Shown: one piece after another, positions 35,495-44,918 of the stretch
Layout of the letters: the number at the start of each line of letters is the position of its first letter
Position numbering within the stretch: position 1 is the first letter of the stretch
Assembly: GCA_014193395.1 (NCBI GenBank)
Contig: BJHT01000004.1
Location: 1 to 64,000 of the forward strand
Source: Verrucomicrobiota bacterium
Lineage (GTDB): Bacteria > Verrucomicrobiota > Verrucomicrobiia > Limisphaerales > BJHT01
DNA: 64,000 nt
Direction: 5' to 3'
Made by a program: the position numbers and the translations under genes
The notes under the pieces: model-generated
The model's input: the letters and a program-made list of their open reading frames with translations, nothing else
What the model was told of the DNA's origin: nothing
Databases searched by the model: none

Positions 35495-36703
35495 TCAGGC
35501 CAGGGCGGCGGCCACCCGGGCGGCGATGTCGTCGCCGATGGCCAGCGACGCGGTGGCGGCGGGACTCGGGGCGTTGAGCACGTGGAGGGCGCGGGGGCGC
35601 TGGACGAAGTTGAAGTCTTGGACGAGTTCGCCGGCGGGTGTCATGGCTTGGGCGCGCACGCCGGCTCCGCCGGGGGCGAGGTCGTCCGGGCGGATGTCCG
35701 GGACAAGTTTTTGCAGCGACTGGCAAAAGAGGCGGCGGCTGAAGGAGCGCTGCAATTCCTCGCGGGTCATGCGCGGGTGTTTGCCCATGAAGCGCCACAG
35801 GCCCGCGAAGGTGAGGGCGTCCCAGAGATCCGCGGCGTTGAAGTCCGTCTTGCGATAGCCTTCGCGCGCGAAGGCGAGGACGGCGTTGGGTCCGGCTTCG
35901 ATGCCGCCGTGGATCAGGCGGGTGAAATGCACGCCCAAAAACGGAAACTGCGGATCGGGCACGGGATAAATGAGATGCCGGACGAGGTGCTGGCGCGCGG
36001 GTTTGATCTGATAATACTCGCCGCGGAACGGGACGATCCGCACCTGGCGCTGCTCGCCGGCGAGCTGGCTGACGCGATCGCAGTGCAGGCCGGCGCAATT
36101 GATGACGTAGTCGGCCGCGAGATCGCCGGCCGGGGTCTCCAGGTGCCAGCCGGTGCCGTCAACGTGCATCGCCGTCACTTCGGCATTCGTGCAGACGCGA
36201 CCGCCGCCGGCGTGGATTTTCCGCACCATCATTTCCACGACGCGCGGGTAATCGACGATGCCTTCCTGCGGCACGCGCAGCGCGGCAAGGCCGCCGACGT
36301 GGGGTTCGATCTCGCGCATGGCGGCGGCTTCCAGCCATTGCAGGCCCTCGAGGCCGTTTTGCATGCCGCGCTGTTGCAAGTCGCGGAGGCGCGCGACTTC
36401 GGCCGCATCGGTGGCGACCACCAGTTTGCCGCAGATTTCATGCGGCACCCCGTGCTCCTGGCAGAAGGCGACCATTGCGCGGATGCCTTGCACGGCCAGG
36501 CGGGCCTTGGCGGAACCGGGCTTGTAATAGAGGCCGCAATGCAGGACGCCGCTGTTGTGGCTGGTCTGGTGGCGGCCGGCGTCGCGCTCTTTTTCCAGCA
36601 CGCTGATGCGCGCGCCGGGAATGCGGAGAGCCACTTTGAGCGCGGTGGCCAGCCCGACAATGCCGCCGCCGATGATTGCGATGCGAGGTGTCTTTGAAGA
36701 CAT
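35495..36703 (-). CDS. lhgO: L-2-hydroxyglutarate oxidase
   Basis: A 402-residue FAD-dependent oxidoreductase of the DAO/LhgO type. The FAD motif IAIIGGGIVGLATALKVAL is at residues ~8-26. LEKERDAGRHQTSHNSGVLH holds the FAD-binding histidine region, GLYYKPGSAKARLAVQG and the C-terminal VQDFNFVQRPRALHVLNAPS match the family. It oxidises L-2-hydroxyglutarate to 2-oxoglutarate at the inner membrane, passing electrons to quinone. ATG 36703 is chosen. It is divergent from the YfhO-like gene, sharing a 212-nt intergenic region. Confidence 0.9.
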   Translation of the reverse strand: MSSKTPRIAIIGGGIVGLATALKVALRIPGARISVLEKERDAGRHQTSHNSGVLHCGLYYKPGSAKARLAVQGIRAMVAFCQEHGVPHEICGKLVVATDAAEVARLRDLQQRGMQNGLEGLQWLEAAAMREIEPHVGGLAALRVPQEGIVDYPRVVEMMVRKIHAGGGRVCTNAEVTAMHVDGTGWHLETPAGDLAADYVINCAGLHCDRVSQLAGEQRQVRIVPFRGEYYQIKPARQHLVRHLIYPVPDPQFPFLGVHFTRLIHGGIEAGPNAVLAFAREGYRKTDFNAADLWDALTFAGLWRFMGKHPRMTREELQRSFSRRLFCQSLQKLVPDIRPDDLAPGGAGVRAQAMTPAGELVQDFNFVQRPRALHVLNAPSPAATASLAIGDDIAARVAAALA

Positions 36704-36915
36704 TGGCGCAGTGTTGGTGGGCGGCGATGCAGGGGTCAAGCGCGGCGAAAATTTCCGGTGCGACCAATCGCGACGTGCAAGCGACCGCGCCGGTCGCGCT
36801 GGGCTGCTTGGGGGCGAACGAACTGAACCCACGATGGAAGGCCCCGAAAATCCGCTCCCGGCCGAGTTCTCCGTTGGCGCGCTGGCGGGGTTCCGCTAGC
36901 GTCCGCGCCAATTCG

Positions 36916-39738
36916 ATGAGCAAAATAATATCTGACCGACCGGCCGGAGCCGCTGCTGCCACGTCTGCCGCGGCCGTCGCGCCCGTCCCCGTGAAAGGCA
37001 ATCTGCTGCCTTTTCTCCTCACTCTGCTCGGAGTGTTGGGGGTGATGTTTTTCCGCTCGCTGGATACGAAACAGGTCCTGTTCTCGAACGATGCGCCGCT
37101 GGGTGCGCTCACGGCGGCGGCGAACAATCTGGTGGACGGTCTGTTCGGCGGCTGGGGCGATCAGAACTGGGTGGGGGTCGAGTCGTTGAGCCTCTCGCCG
37201 AGCCTGACCATCGGGGTTTTCTGGCTCGGGCACCCGGTGGGTTTCTCGAAATTTTACGTGCCGATCTGCCTGACGTTGCTCGGGACCAGCGTGTGGGTGC
37301 TGTTCCGGGAGCTGCGGTTCTCGCCGGTGGTGTGCGCGCTCGGGGGACTGGCGGCGGCGCTGAACATGAACACCTTTTCGCATTCGTGCTGGGGCCTGGC
37401 GTCGCGGGCGATTGTGCTGGCGATGGCGTTTTTTGCGTTGGCGGCGTTGCAGAGCATGGGCCGCGGGCGGGCGTGGCTCAAAGCCGTGGTGGCCGGGCTG
37501 GCGGTCGGCATGGGGGTGATCGAGGGCTACGACATGGGGGCGATCTTCAGTCTTTATGTCGCCGCGTTTGCGGTGTTTGTGACGCTGAATGGCGCGGGTG
37601 GCGCGGGGCCGGCGGTGGTGGGAAAAGCCGTGGCGCGCGTGCTGGTGGTGGCGGTGTGCGCCGGCGTGCTCGCGGTGCATACGGTGTCGTCGCTGGTCGG
37701 CACGCAGATCAAGGGCGTGGCGGGCACGCAGCAGGATGAGAAGAGCAAGGCGGAGCGCTGGGATTTCGCGACGCAGTGGAGTCTGCCGAAGAAGGAGTTG
37801 TTGCGGGTGCTGATTCCGGGGCTGTTTGGTTACCGCATGGACACGCCGCACGGCGGCAATTACTGGGGCGCCGTGGGGCAGGACCCGAGCGTGCCGGCGC
37901 TGCTGCGGGCGACGCAGGATGCCAATGAAACCGTGCGCAACCAGGCGAACGACGCGCTCCAGTCACGTTTCATGCGCCACTCGGGGGCGGGCGAATACGC
38001 GGGCGTGCTCGTGGTGCTGCTGGCGCTGTGGGCCGTGGGGCAGTCGCTGCGCGGCGCGCACAGCCCGTTCACGATTATCGAGCGGCGCATGATCTGGTTC
38101 TGGACCGGGCTGGCGGGGATTTCGGTGCTGTTCGCCTTCGGACGGCACGCGCCGTTTTATCAGCTGGTGTATGCGCTGCCGTATTTCTCGACCATCCGCA
38201 ATCCGATCAAGTTCATGCACCTGTTCCAGATGGCGCTGCTGATTCTGTTCGGCTACGGCCTGCAGGTGTTCTGGCTGCGTTACGTGACGACGGTGCGGGA
38301 GAGCGCTCTCTCGGCGGAGGTGCAAGTCAAGAATTGGTGGACGGTGTGCCGCGGCTTCGAGCGCCGCTGGGTGTGGGGAATGGTGGCGGCGCTCGGCGGT
38401 TCGGCAGTGGCGTGGCTGATCTACGCGGCGGGACGGCAGGACGTGGAGGCTTACCTCAAGAAGACGGGCTTCGGTCCCGAGCAGGCGCCGGGCATCGTGA
38501 GCTTCAGCCTGCACGAGGTGGGCTGGTTCCTTTTTTTCTTCGCGCTGACGGCGGCGTTGGTGGCGCTGACGATGAGCGGCTATTTCGGGGGACGCCGCGC
38601 GAAGCTCGGGGCCGTTTTGTTCGGCCTGTTGCTGGTGGTGGACCTCGGCCGGGCGAATGCGCCGTGGATCATCTATTACGATTATCAGGAGAAATACGCG
38701 AGCAACCCGGTCATCGATTTCCTGCGCGCCAAGCCGTATGAGGGGCGCGTCGTCACGCCGCGCTTCCGCCTGCCGGACCAGTTCCAGACGCTGCCCGCGC
38801 TCGCCAACGAATGGCTTCAGCATCACTACCAGTATTACAACATCCAGTCGCTGGATGTGATCCAGATGCCGCGCGTGCCCGAGGACATGCGGGCGTATCA
38901 GACGGCGCTCGGCGGCTCGATGCTGCGGCTGTGGCAGTTGACCAACACGCGGTATCTGCTGACCGCGGCGGGCGCGGTGGATTCGCTGAATCAGCAACTG
39001 GACCCGGTGCAGCGGCGCTTCCGCGTGCATGCGTCGTTCGAGTTGGGGGCCAAGCCCGGCGTGACGAAGGTGACGCGGATCGAGGATCTCTCGGTGGTGG
39101 TGAAGCCCAACGCGCCGTACGGCCTGATCGAGTTCACCGGCGCGCTGCCACGCGTCAAGCTGTACGCGAACTGGCTCTCGGTGACGAATGACGAGTCCGC
39201 CTTGCGCCAGCTCGCGGACCCGGCGTTTGATCCCGCGCGCCAGGTGCTCGTGGCCGCGGACTTGCCCGCGCCAAAGCCGGAGTTTGCGACCAACACCAAC
39301 GCCGGCACGGTGGAGTTCAAGAGCTACCAGCCCAAGCGCATTCAGTTCACGGCGAAGGCCGAGGTGCCCGCGGTTTTCCTGCTGAACGACAAGCATCATC
39401 CGGCCTGGAAAGTTTTCGTGGACGGCAAGGCGGCGCCCCTGCTGCGGTGCAATTACCTGATGCGCGGCGTGCAACTGGAGCCGGGCGCGCACGAGATCGA
39501 GTTCCGCTACGAGCCGCCGATCCGCACGCTCTACGTGAGCTTTGCGGCACTGGCGGCAGGCCTCGGGTTGCTTGGGTTTCTGGCCCTGGTCCCGCCGCGC
39601 ACAGCGCCCGCAGCGGACGGTCCGGCACCCGTGTCTTCGCCGCCTGCTTCCGTTCCGACGGCACCCACCGTTCCGACGGCTTCGCCTTCTGCGCCCGCCG
39701 GCCCGAAGCCCGCGTCGTCGAAACGCAAGCGCGCATGA
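36916..39738 (+). CDS. YfhO-like polytopic membrane protein
   Basis: A 940-residue membrane protein starting at ATG 36916. The first ~600 residues hold about 12 hydrophobic helices (GNLLPFLLTLLGVLGVMFF, VVCALGGLAAALNMNTF and others), with a PYFSTIRNPIKFMHLFQMAL segment typical of YfhO. A large C-terminal extracytoplasmic beta domain includes AVFLLNDKHHPAWKVFVDGK and GVQLEPGAHEIEFRYEPPI. The YfhO family is linked to glycosylation of cell-wall polymers with lipid-linked sugars. The last ~40 residues are Ala/Pro/Ser-rich. Its stop overlaps the next ATG, coupling it to a methyltransferase. Confidence 0.82.
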   Translation: MSKIISDRPAGAAAATSAAAVAPVPVKGNLLPFLLTLLGVLGVMFFRSLDTKQVLFSNDAPLGALTAAANNLVDGLFGGWGDQNWVGVESLSLSPSLTIGVFWLGHPVGFSKFYVPICLTLLGTSVWVLFRELRFSPVVCALGGLAAALNMNTFSHSCWGLASRAIVLAMAFFALAALQSMGRGRAWLKAVVAGLAVGMGVIEGYDMGAIFSLYVAAFAVFVTLNGAGGAGPAVVGKAVARVLVVAVCAGVLAVHTVSSLVGTQIKGVAGTQQDEKSKAERWDFATQWSLPKKELLRVLIPGLFGYRMDTPHGGNYWGAVGQDPSVPALLRATQDANETVRNQANDALQSRFMRHSGAGEYAGVLVVLLALWAVGQSLRGAHSPFTIIERRMIWFWTGLAGISVLFAFGRHAPFYQLVYALPYFSTIRNPIKFMHLFQMALLILFGYGLQVFWLRYVTTVRESALSAEVQVKNWWTVCRGFERRWVWGMVAALGGSAVAWLIYAAGRQDVEAYLKKTGFGPEQAPGIVSFSLHEVGWFLFFFALTAALVALTMSGYFGGRRAKLGAVLFGLLLVVDLGRANAPWIIYYDYQEKYASNPVIDFLRAKPYEGRVVTPRFRLPDQFQTLPALANEWLQHHYQYYNIQSLDVIQMPRVPEDMRAYQTALGGSMLRLWQLTNTRYLLTAAGAVDSLNQQLDPVQRRFRVHASFELGAKPGVTKVTRIEDLSVVVKPNAPYGLIEFTGALPRVKLYANWLSVTNDESALRQLADPAFDPARQVLVAADLPAPKPEFATNTNAGTVEFKSYQPKRIQFTAKAEVPAVFLLNDKHHPAWKVFVDGKAAPLLRCNYLMRGVQLEPGAHEIEFRYEPPIRTLYVSFAALAAGLGLLGFLALVPPRTAPAADGPAPVSSPPASVPTAPTVPTASPSAPAGPKPASSKRKRA

Positions 39739-40496
39739 GCCATCAGGACTCGTACTACCGGAACAACGAGGCGTACGCGGAGTTTCTCGCCGGCTGGGAT
39801 CCCAACTTCTACGGCAAATACGCCGACGCGCTGCGCCCCGAGCGCGCTGGCGGGCGGGCGCTTGATGTGGGCTGTGGCGTCGGTCAGGTGGTGGGGCGTT
39901 TGACCCAGGCGGGAGTGGAGGCGTACGGCGTGGATGTCTCGATTCCCAACCTCGAGCGCGCGCGGAAATTCAGCGAGCGATGTCTCTTTTACGATGGTCG
40001 CCGGCTGCCGTTTCCCGACGGGCATTTCGCCGCGGTGGGCGCGTTGAACGTGCTTGAGCATGTCGATGAACCCGAGGCCTTCATCGCCGAACTCGTGCGC
40101 GTGACGGAACCCGGTGGCCGGGTTGTGCTCTCGAGTCCGAATTTTTTCCGCGCGCTCGGGCCGGGGTATCATCCGCGGATGCGCGGGCTGGGAAACAAGT
40201 GGCGGAACTGGCGGCGCGTGCGGGAAAAATGCCGGCAGTTCCAGTCCACGCCGGACGCCGTGCGCTTCGACCGCATGACGCCGATCGTGAAGACGCCGTT
40301 CGAGCCCGACGACGACGCGATCATCGCGACGAATCCGCTGGAGATGGCGTTCTTCCTGCGCCGCGCCGGCTGCGCCATCGAGCAGGTGGTCTGCACCGAC
40401 CGCTACGTGCCGAAGCCGGTGGAACTGCTGCTCAACGCCACGCCGCTGCGGCATTTCATGTTCAACGCCTTCGTGGTCGCCCGGCGGCAGCGGTGA
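39735..40496 (+). CDS. class I SAM-dependent methyltransferase
   Basis: A 253-residue protein of the Methyltransf_11 type. Motif I ALDVGCGVGQVVGRL is at about residues 42-56 and motif post-I is YGVDVS. The LPFPDGHFAAVGALNVLEHV block and VTEPGGRVVLSSPNFFR follow. Its ATG overlaps the stop of the YfhO-like gene (ATGA). It probably methylates a lipid- or sugar-type substrate handled with its coupled partner; the true substrate is unknown. Confidence 0.87.
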   Translation: MSHQDSYYRNNEAYAEFLAGWDPNFYGKYADALRPERAGGRALDVGCGVGQVVGRLTQAGVEAYGVDVSIPNLERARKFSERCLFYDGRRLPFPDGHFAAVGALNVLEHVDEPEAFIAELVRVTEPGGRVVLSSPNFFRALGPGYHPRMRGLGNKWRNWRRVREKCRQFQSTPDAVRFDRMTPIVKTPFEPDDDAIIATNPLEMAFFLRRAGCAIEQVVCTDRYVPKPVELLLNATPLRHFMFNAFVVARRQR

Positions 40497-40710
40497 AGCG
40501 GAAGCGGCGCCCGGTGCGCGGCGGCTGAAAATATTTCGTCTCCGCTGTAACTGTTCAGTCGGGGCGGCTCATTTGCACCACAGAGACACGATGAACACAG
40601 AGAAAACCGAGGACACGCTGGTCGCTCGTTTTTAACTCATTGGTGACTTCGTCAAGCCGGCGGCGTCCCTCGTTTTTCTCTGTGCTACAACTCTGCAAAA
40701 TCGTCGCGTG
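40497..40710. other. gene-free spacer with cacagagacacgatgaacac sequence
   Basis: No gene is supported. It contains cacagagacacgatgaacac near 40577, in the same wording as sequence near the ends of the 439-bp family C repeat (inverted there), so the element may extend outward here. Confidence 0.5.
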
Positions 40711-41149
40711 GCGCGAGGATTTTACGGTCGCACAAGCGGCCAGTTCAGCCCGCCACCAATTCGTCCCTTTCCATTCCCTTGCCCCAAATTCCCCTGCCCA
40801 ACTCGGCCGCACTCACGAATCGCTGCGTCCCGCCCTCCACGCTGGGCGTCTGCCGGGCGCGTGGGGGAGACTCCCATCGGCTCTTTCCCGCTCTGCGTTC
40901 CTTCCGATCTCTGCGGTGTTCCATTCCGCGCCCCCACTATCGGAGCGTTTCCTGAAAACACCGCAGAGATTGGAAGGAACGCAGAGCGGGAAAGGGAGGA
41001 AGGGCGCACCGCGTACTCACTTCGGAGGCTGTCAGAGTTTTGCCTCCACCCTTGCCGCCCCACGCGCTCCGGGTTGGTTGCAGCCTCGCCGCCCGGTGTT
41101 CATCGTGTCTCTGTGGTCCTTAGTCCCGTTCCAACTGAATCGAAACGGC
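40711..41149. repeat. 439-bp dispersed repeat, family C, copy 2
   Basis: Aligns end to end with 18871-19309. The internal stem is conserved: its first arm near 40888 reads cccgctctgcgttccttccg, where copy 1 has ccctctctgcg, and the second arm near 40960-40999 carries gcagagcggg where copy 1 has gcagagaggg. A T-A pair has thus become a G-C pair with pairing kept. It ends about 40 nt before the next ATG. Confidence 0.87.
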
Positions 41150-41188
41150 ACCGAAGTTTTTGAATCAATCTTGGCCAAAACAAACTTT

Positions 41189-41656
41189 ATGAACCTCACC
41201 CCTCCCAGCGGCATTCGTTACGCGCACACCAACCTCATCGCCGATGACTGGCGGCGGCTGGCGGATTTTTACACGCAGGTGTTCGCGTGCGAACCGGTCA
41301 GCTCCGAGCGCGATCATCACGGTCCCAACACCGACAAATTGACGGGGATGCCGGGCGCGCGCATCCGCGGCCGGCACCTGCGGCTCCCCGGACACGGCGA
41401 GAACGGACCGACGCTCGAGGTTTTCCAATACGAACGAAACGCGCCGAACCCGGGGACGTGCCTGAACCGCCCGGGCTTTGCGCATCTGGCCTTCGAGGTG
41501 CCGGACGTGGAGCAAAAGCGCGCGGAGATTTTGCGCTGGGGCGGGCGGGACGTGGGCGGACTGGTCACGCTCGACATTCCCGGCGCGGGCCGGCTGACGC
41601 TGATCTACATGGCCGATCCCGAGGGGAACATCATCGAGCTGCAGCGCTGGCATTGA
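41189..41656 (+). CDS. VOC-family (glyoxalase/bleomycin-resistance fold) protein
   Basis: A 155-residue single-module VOC protein. ATG 41189 (MNLTPPSGIRYAHTNLIADD) is chosen because the longer frame lies in the family C repeat. HTNL supplies the first metal-type histidine, FAHLAFEVPDVEQKRAEIL the second, and the terminal DPEGNIIELQR the glutamate. It is probably a metal-dependent lyase, isomerase or dioxygenase-like enzyme, of unknown substrate. The start lies 40 nt after the repeat, which may supply its leader. Confidence 0.8.
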   Translation: MNLTPPSGIRYAHTNLIADDWRRLADFYTQVFACEPVSSERDHHGPNTDKLTGMPGARIRGRHLRLPGHGENGPTLEVFQYERNAPNPGTCLNRPGFAHLAFEVPDVEQKRAEILRWGGRDVGGLVTLDIPGAGRLTLIYMADPEGNIIELQRWH

Positions 41657-41710
41657 ACGGAACTCGGGAGTCGAAACCCCCGGTACCGGCCTGGCCGCGC
41701 GGCTCGGCGT

Positions 41711-42178
41711 TCACGAAACGGCGCGGACGCCGCGTTGCACCAGCGCCTCGAGCGCGGCGGCGCTCTGCGCGCCCGCGGTGCGCGTCGCCTCCGCACCTTC
41801 ATGAAACACGATCAGGGTGGGGATCGACGCGATCTGGTAAAGCTGCGCGAGCAGTGGGACTTCGTCGGTGTTCACTTTCAGCACCACGAAGCGTCCGGCG
41901 GCGCGGGCCGCAACCACATCCAATTCCGGCGCCATCATTTTGCAGGGACCGCACCAGGCCGCCCAGAAATCCACGAGCACGGGCAGCGGCGAGGCGAGGA
42001 CGAGGGCGGAGAAATGCTTCGCGGACTGCACGGCGACGGGCGTCGGCGGCAGTGCCAGCGGCTCCTTGCACCCGCCGCAGCGGGTGGGTTTGCCCAATGT
42101 CGCATAGGCGAGGCGGTTCTTCTGGCCGCACTTGGCGCAGCCAACGATGATGCCGGTGGCATCGAGTTCGGGTGTCAT
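41711..42178 (-). CDS. trxC: thioredoxin with N-terminal zinc ribbon (thioredoxin 2 type)
   Basis: A 155-residue protein. Residues ~13-40 form a zinc ribbon with CAKCGQKNRLAYATL and RCGGCKEP, as in E. coli TrxC. The thioredoxin domain follows with FWAAWCGPCKMMAPELD, giving the WCGPC active site, and ASIPTLIVFHEG with the cis-proline. It is a cytoplasmic dithiol-disulphide reductant. ATG 42178 is preferred; GTG 42181 is possible. It is convergent with the VOC gene. Confidence 0.88.
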   Translation of the reverse strand: MTPELDATGIIVGCAKCGQKNRLAYATLGKPTRCGGCKEPLALPPTPVAVQSAKHFSALVLASPLPVLVDFWAAWCGPCKMMAPELDVVAARAAGRFVVLKVNTDEVPLLAQLYQIASIPTLIVFHEGAEATRTAGAQSAAALEALVQRGVRAVS

Positions 42179-42289
42179 CACCGGCCGAGTTTAGAATGGG
42201 ACGCCCGCAAGACAAGACGCGGCGCGGACGTGCTTCGGCGTCGCTGCTTCGGCGTCGCCGGTAATCAATTTCGCGAGGCCATTCTTTCG

Positions 42290-42335
42290 GCAGTCACGGA
42301 TCACGGTTCACGGATCATGGATCACGCCCCCGCCC
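42290..42335. repeat. 7-nt tandem repeat tract upstream of the glutamate dehydrogenase gene
   Basis: Reads cagtcac ggatcac ggttcac ggatcat ggatcac, a degenerate period of 7 with the same core as the tract at 28896-28946. It lies in the 5' region of the dehydrogenase gene. Confidence 0.75.
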
Positions 42336-42383
42336 AAATCCCCGCGTGACTTCAACGCCTCCGCGCCTTTTACTCGCCGCCGC

Positions 42384-43640
42384 ATGCAGGTTTACGATCA
42401 CGCGACCTTCCGCATGGCCTGCCAGCAGTTCGATCTGGTGGCCGATTTTTTGCAGATCCCCGCCGATTACCGCGACCGGCTGAAATATCCGAAGCGTTCG
42501 CTCACTGTGGCGTTGCCGATTCGGCGCGATGACGGCTCGACCCAGGTGTTCGCGGGCTATCGCGTGCAGCATCACGCCACGCTCGGGCCGACCAAGGGCG
42601 GGCTGCGTTATCATCCCGACGTCGCGCTGGGCGAGGTCGCGGCGCTGGCGATGTGGATGAGTTGGAAATGTTCGCTCGCCGGTCTGCCCTACGGCGGCGC
42701 GAAGGGCGGCATCGCGTGCGATCCGCACCGGATGTCGCCGGGGGAATTGGAGCGTCTCACGCGTCGCTACACGCAGGAGATGATCCCGTTCATGAGTCCG
42801 CAGATGGACATTCCCGCGCCGGATGTCGGGACGAACGAGCAGACAATGGCGTGGATCATGGACACTTATTCCGTCCACATGGGCGCGACGACGCCGGGCA
42901 TCGTCACGGGCAAACCGGTGGCCATCGGCGGCTCGCTCGGGCGGCGCGAGGCAACGGGGCGCGGCGTCGGCTATCTCGTCGGTCGTGCGATGGATACGCT
43001 GGAATTGCAGGCGTCCGGCGCTACGGCGGTGGTGCAGGGCTTTGGGAATGTCGGCTCGGTCGCGGCGTTCTCGCTCGCGAAATACGGCCTCAAAGTGATC
43101 GCCGTGAGCGATGCGCATGGCGGCGTGTTCAATGCGGCGGGCCTTGATCTTTGGAAGCTGGAGGAGCACGCGCAGCGGCAGGGTACGGTCGTGGGTTTTC
43201 CGGGCGGCGAGGCGATCACGAACGAGCAGTTGCTCGTCACGCCCTGCACCGTGCTCGTGCCTGCGGCGTTGGAGCGGCAGATCACGGCGGCCAATGCGGG
43301 CAAAATCCAGTGCCGCATCATCGCCGAGGGCGCGAACGGCCCGACCACGCCCGAGGCCGACGCCATCCTCGCGCGGCGGCCGGAGATACTCGTGATCCCG
43401 GATATTCTCTGCAATTCGGGGGGCGTGATCGTTTCCTATTTCGAGTGGGTGCAGGATTTGCAGAGCTTTTTCTGGACGGAGACGGAGGTGATGGATCGGC
43501 TGTTCCGGTTGCTCGAGAGCGCCTTCATGCACACGCTGCAATTCAGCCGGAAGGAGAAGGTCTCGCTGCGTACGGCGGCCCTGGCGCTGGGGGTGAAACG
43601 AATCTACGAGGCGAAGAAACTGCGCGGGCTGTTCCCGTGA
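42384..43640 (+). CDS. gdhA: glutamate dehydrogenase (Glu/Leu/Phe/Val dehydrogenase family)
   Basis: A 418-residue amino-acid dehydrogenase, converting glutamate to 2-oxoglutarate and ammonia with NAD(P). Family blocks are GGLRYHPDV, MSWKCSLAGLPYGGAKGGIA with the catalytic lysines, the aspartate region DIPAPDVGTNEQTMAWI, and the Rossmann motif VVQGFGNVGSVAAFSLAK. The length and ILVIPDILCNSGGVIVSYFE suit the bacterial GDH group. It sits alone on the plus strand, with no assimilation operon nearby. Confidence 0.92.
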   Translation: MQVYDHATFRMACQQFDLVADFLQIPADYRDRLKYPKRSLTVALPIRRDDGSTQVFAGYRVQHHATLGPTKGGLRYHPDVALGEVAALAMWMSWKCSLAGLPYGGAKGGIACDPHRMSPGELERLTRRYTQEMIPFMSPQMDIPAPDVGTNEQTMAWIMDTYSVHMGATTPGIVTGKPVAIGGSLGRREATGRGVGYLVGRAMDTLELQASGATAVVQGFGNVGSVAAFSLAKYGLKVIAVSDAHGGVFNAAGLDLWKLEEHAQRQGTVVGFPGGEAITNEQLLVTPCTVLVPAALERQITAANAGKIQCRIIAEGANGPTTPEADAILARRPEILVIPDILCNSGGVIVSYFEWVQDLQSFFWTETEVMDRLFRLLESAFMHTLQFSRKEKVSLRTAALALGVKRIYEAKKLRGLFP

Positions 43641-43668
43641 GCGCGTGGAAAACGGAGTGGGAAAATCA

Positions 43669-44030
43669 AAACCACTAACTGGCACTAATGAAGACCGAGC
43701 AAAGCAGCGCGGCTGCGGCCGCAGTCGAATGGGCGTCGGCTTTGGAGTGCGGTGACTTGTCACCGCTTTCCCGAGGCGACTTGTCGCCGTCGGACTGCGG
43801 GAGTCGTTCGTGTGTGACGGGGGCTTTCGCGGCTCGCGCCAGCGGGAGCACGCACGCGCGACCGGGCGCGCCTCGAAATTTGACGGCGACAAGTCGCCTG
43901 CGCAAAAGCGGTGACGAGTCACCGCACTCCAAACTGACACCAGTGAAAACCAACCCATGTCGTGCCACGGAGCGTCCCATTCCGTCTCCCCGTCTTATTG
44001 GTGCCAGTTAGTGCCGGTTAGTGGTTTTAT
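43669..44030. repeat. gene-free interval with outer inverted repeat around family A copy 2
   Basis: Left: aaccactaactggcactaat. Right: ttggtgccagttagtgccgg then ttagtggtttt, about 10-nt periodic. The pair brackets family A copy 2. No gene is supported between the glutamate dehydrogenase and pseudouridine synthase genes. Confidence 0.6.
43743..43932. repeat. 190-bp inverted-end repeat, family A, copy 2
   Basis: The left arm (43743-43791) starts tggagtgcggtgacttgtca, and the right arm (43880-43932) is its reverse complement, ending gtgacgagtcaccgcactcc. The length equals copy 1 at 17334-17523 and the middle differs. It is bracketed by an outer inverted pair, aaccactaactggcactaat at about 43670-43689 and its complement at about 43998-44029. 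Confidence 0.85.
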
Positions 44031-44078
44031 CCGTTTCCCGTTTCAGCATCCGCCGTCCGAATTTTAGTTTTTATTTTT

Positions 44079-44918
44079 GTGGCCAAACCAAAACACATCG
44101 AACTCCCCAACGGCATCACGATTCCCATCATTTACGAGGACGGCGCCGTCATGGCCATCGACAAGCCCGAGGGCTGGCTGCTCGCGCCCGATGACTGGGA
44201 CCGCACTGCGCGCAATCTCCAGCTCGCCATCGAGTCCTCGATGAACGCGCCGGACTTCTGGGCGCGCTCGCGCAACCTCCGCTTCCTCCGCTACGTCCAT
44301 CGCCTCGACGCCGACACCACGGGCCTCTTGTTGATGGCGAAAAGCCCCGGCGCGGTGCGCGCTTTTGGCGAGCTGTTCGAGAATCAGCAGATCAAAAAGG
44401 CCTATCTCGCCGTCGTGCGCGGCGTGCCCAAACAGCAGGAATGGACCTGCCGTCTGCCGCTCGGCGAGCATCCGTATCGGCCCGGCCTGATGGTGGTGGA
44501 TCGGCTCGCGGGCAAGGAGGCGGAGACACATTTCCGCGTGATCCAGGCGGGCGCGAAATCCGCGCTGATCCTCGTCGAGCCGCGCACGGGCCGCACACAT
44601 CAGATCCGCGTTCACCTCGCCGAGTCCGAGCATCCGGTGCTCAACGATCCGCTCTACGCCGGCGAAGGCACGCCCGAGCGGCGTGACCAGCGCGAGCCGC
44701 TGGCCCTGCGGGCGTTTCGCTTGAGCTACATCGATCCGTTTCGCAAACGACCCATCCACATTCAGGCACCGGTGACGCAGTTTTTGCAGCGCTTTGGTTT
44801 TCCTGATGCGGATGCGCTGTTGCGTCCCGTGCGCGCGGTGGTGAAGGAAACGGGGGAGCCGCGGGCGGGTGAGAAAGCCGCGGTGAAGCCGGGGCACAAG
44901 CCGAAGCCGGGGCCGTAG
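44079..44918 (+). CDS. RluA-family pseudouridine synthase
   Basis: A 279-residue enzyme that isomerises uridine to pseudouridine in rRNA or tRNA. The catalytic aspartate block is YVHRLDADTTGLLLMAKSP, and later RTGRTHQIRVHLAESEHPVL is the RNA-binding/catalytic-core signature. GTG 44079 (encoding MAKPKHIELPNG) is the apparent start, and no S4 domain precedes it. The last ~30 residues are basic and Pro-rich. The specific rRNA site cannot be assigned, so no rlu symbol is given. Confidence 0.88.
   Translation: MAKPKHIELPNGITIPIIYEDGAVMAIDKPEGWLLAPDDWDRTARNLQLAIESSMNAPDFWARSRNLRFLRYVHRLDADTTGLLLMAKSPGAVRAFGELFENQQIKKAYLAVVRGVPKQQEWTCRLPLGEHPYRPGLMVVDRLAGKEAETHFRVIQAGAKSALILVEPRTGRTHQIRVHLAESEHPVLNDPLYAGEGTPERRDQREPLALRAFRLSYIDPFRKRPIHIQAPVTQFLQRFGFPDADALLRPVRAVVKETGEPRAGEKAAVKPGHKPKPGP

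Noticed and set aside
40640-41188. Upstream extension of the VOC gene through the 439-bp repeat
   Set aside because: Repeat copies give different, non-homologous frames; the VOC fold starts at MNLTPPSGIRY.
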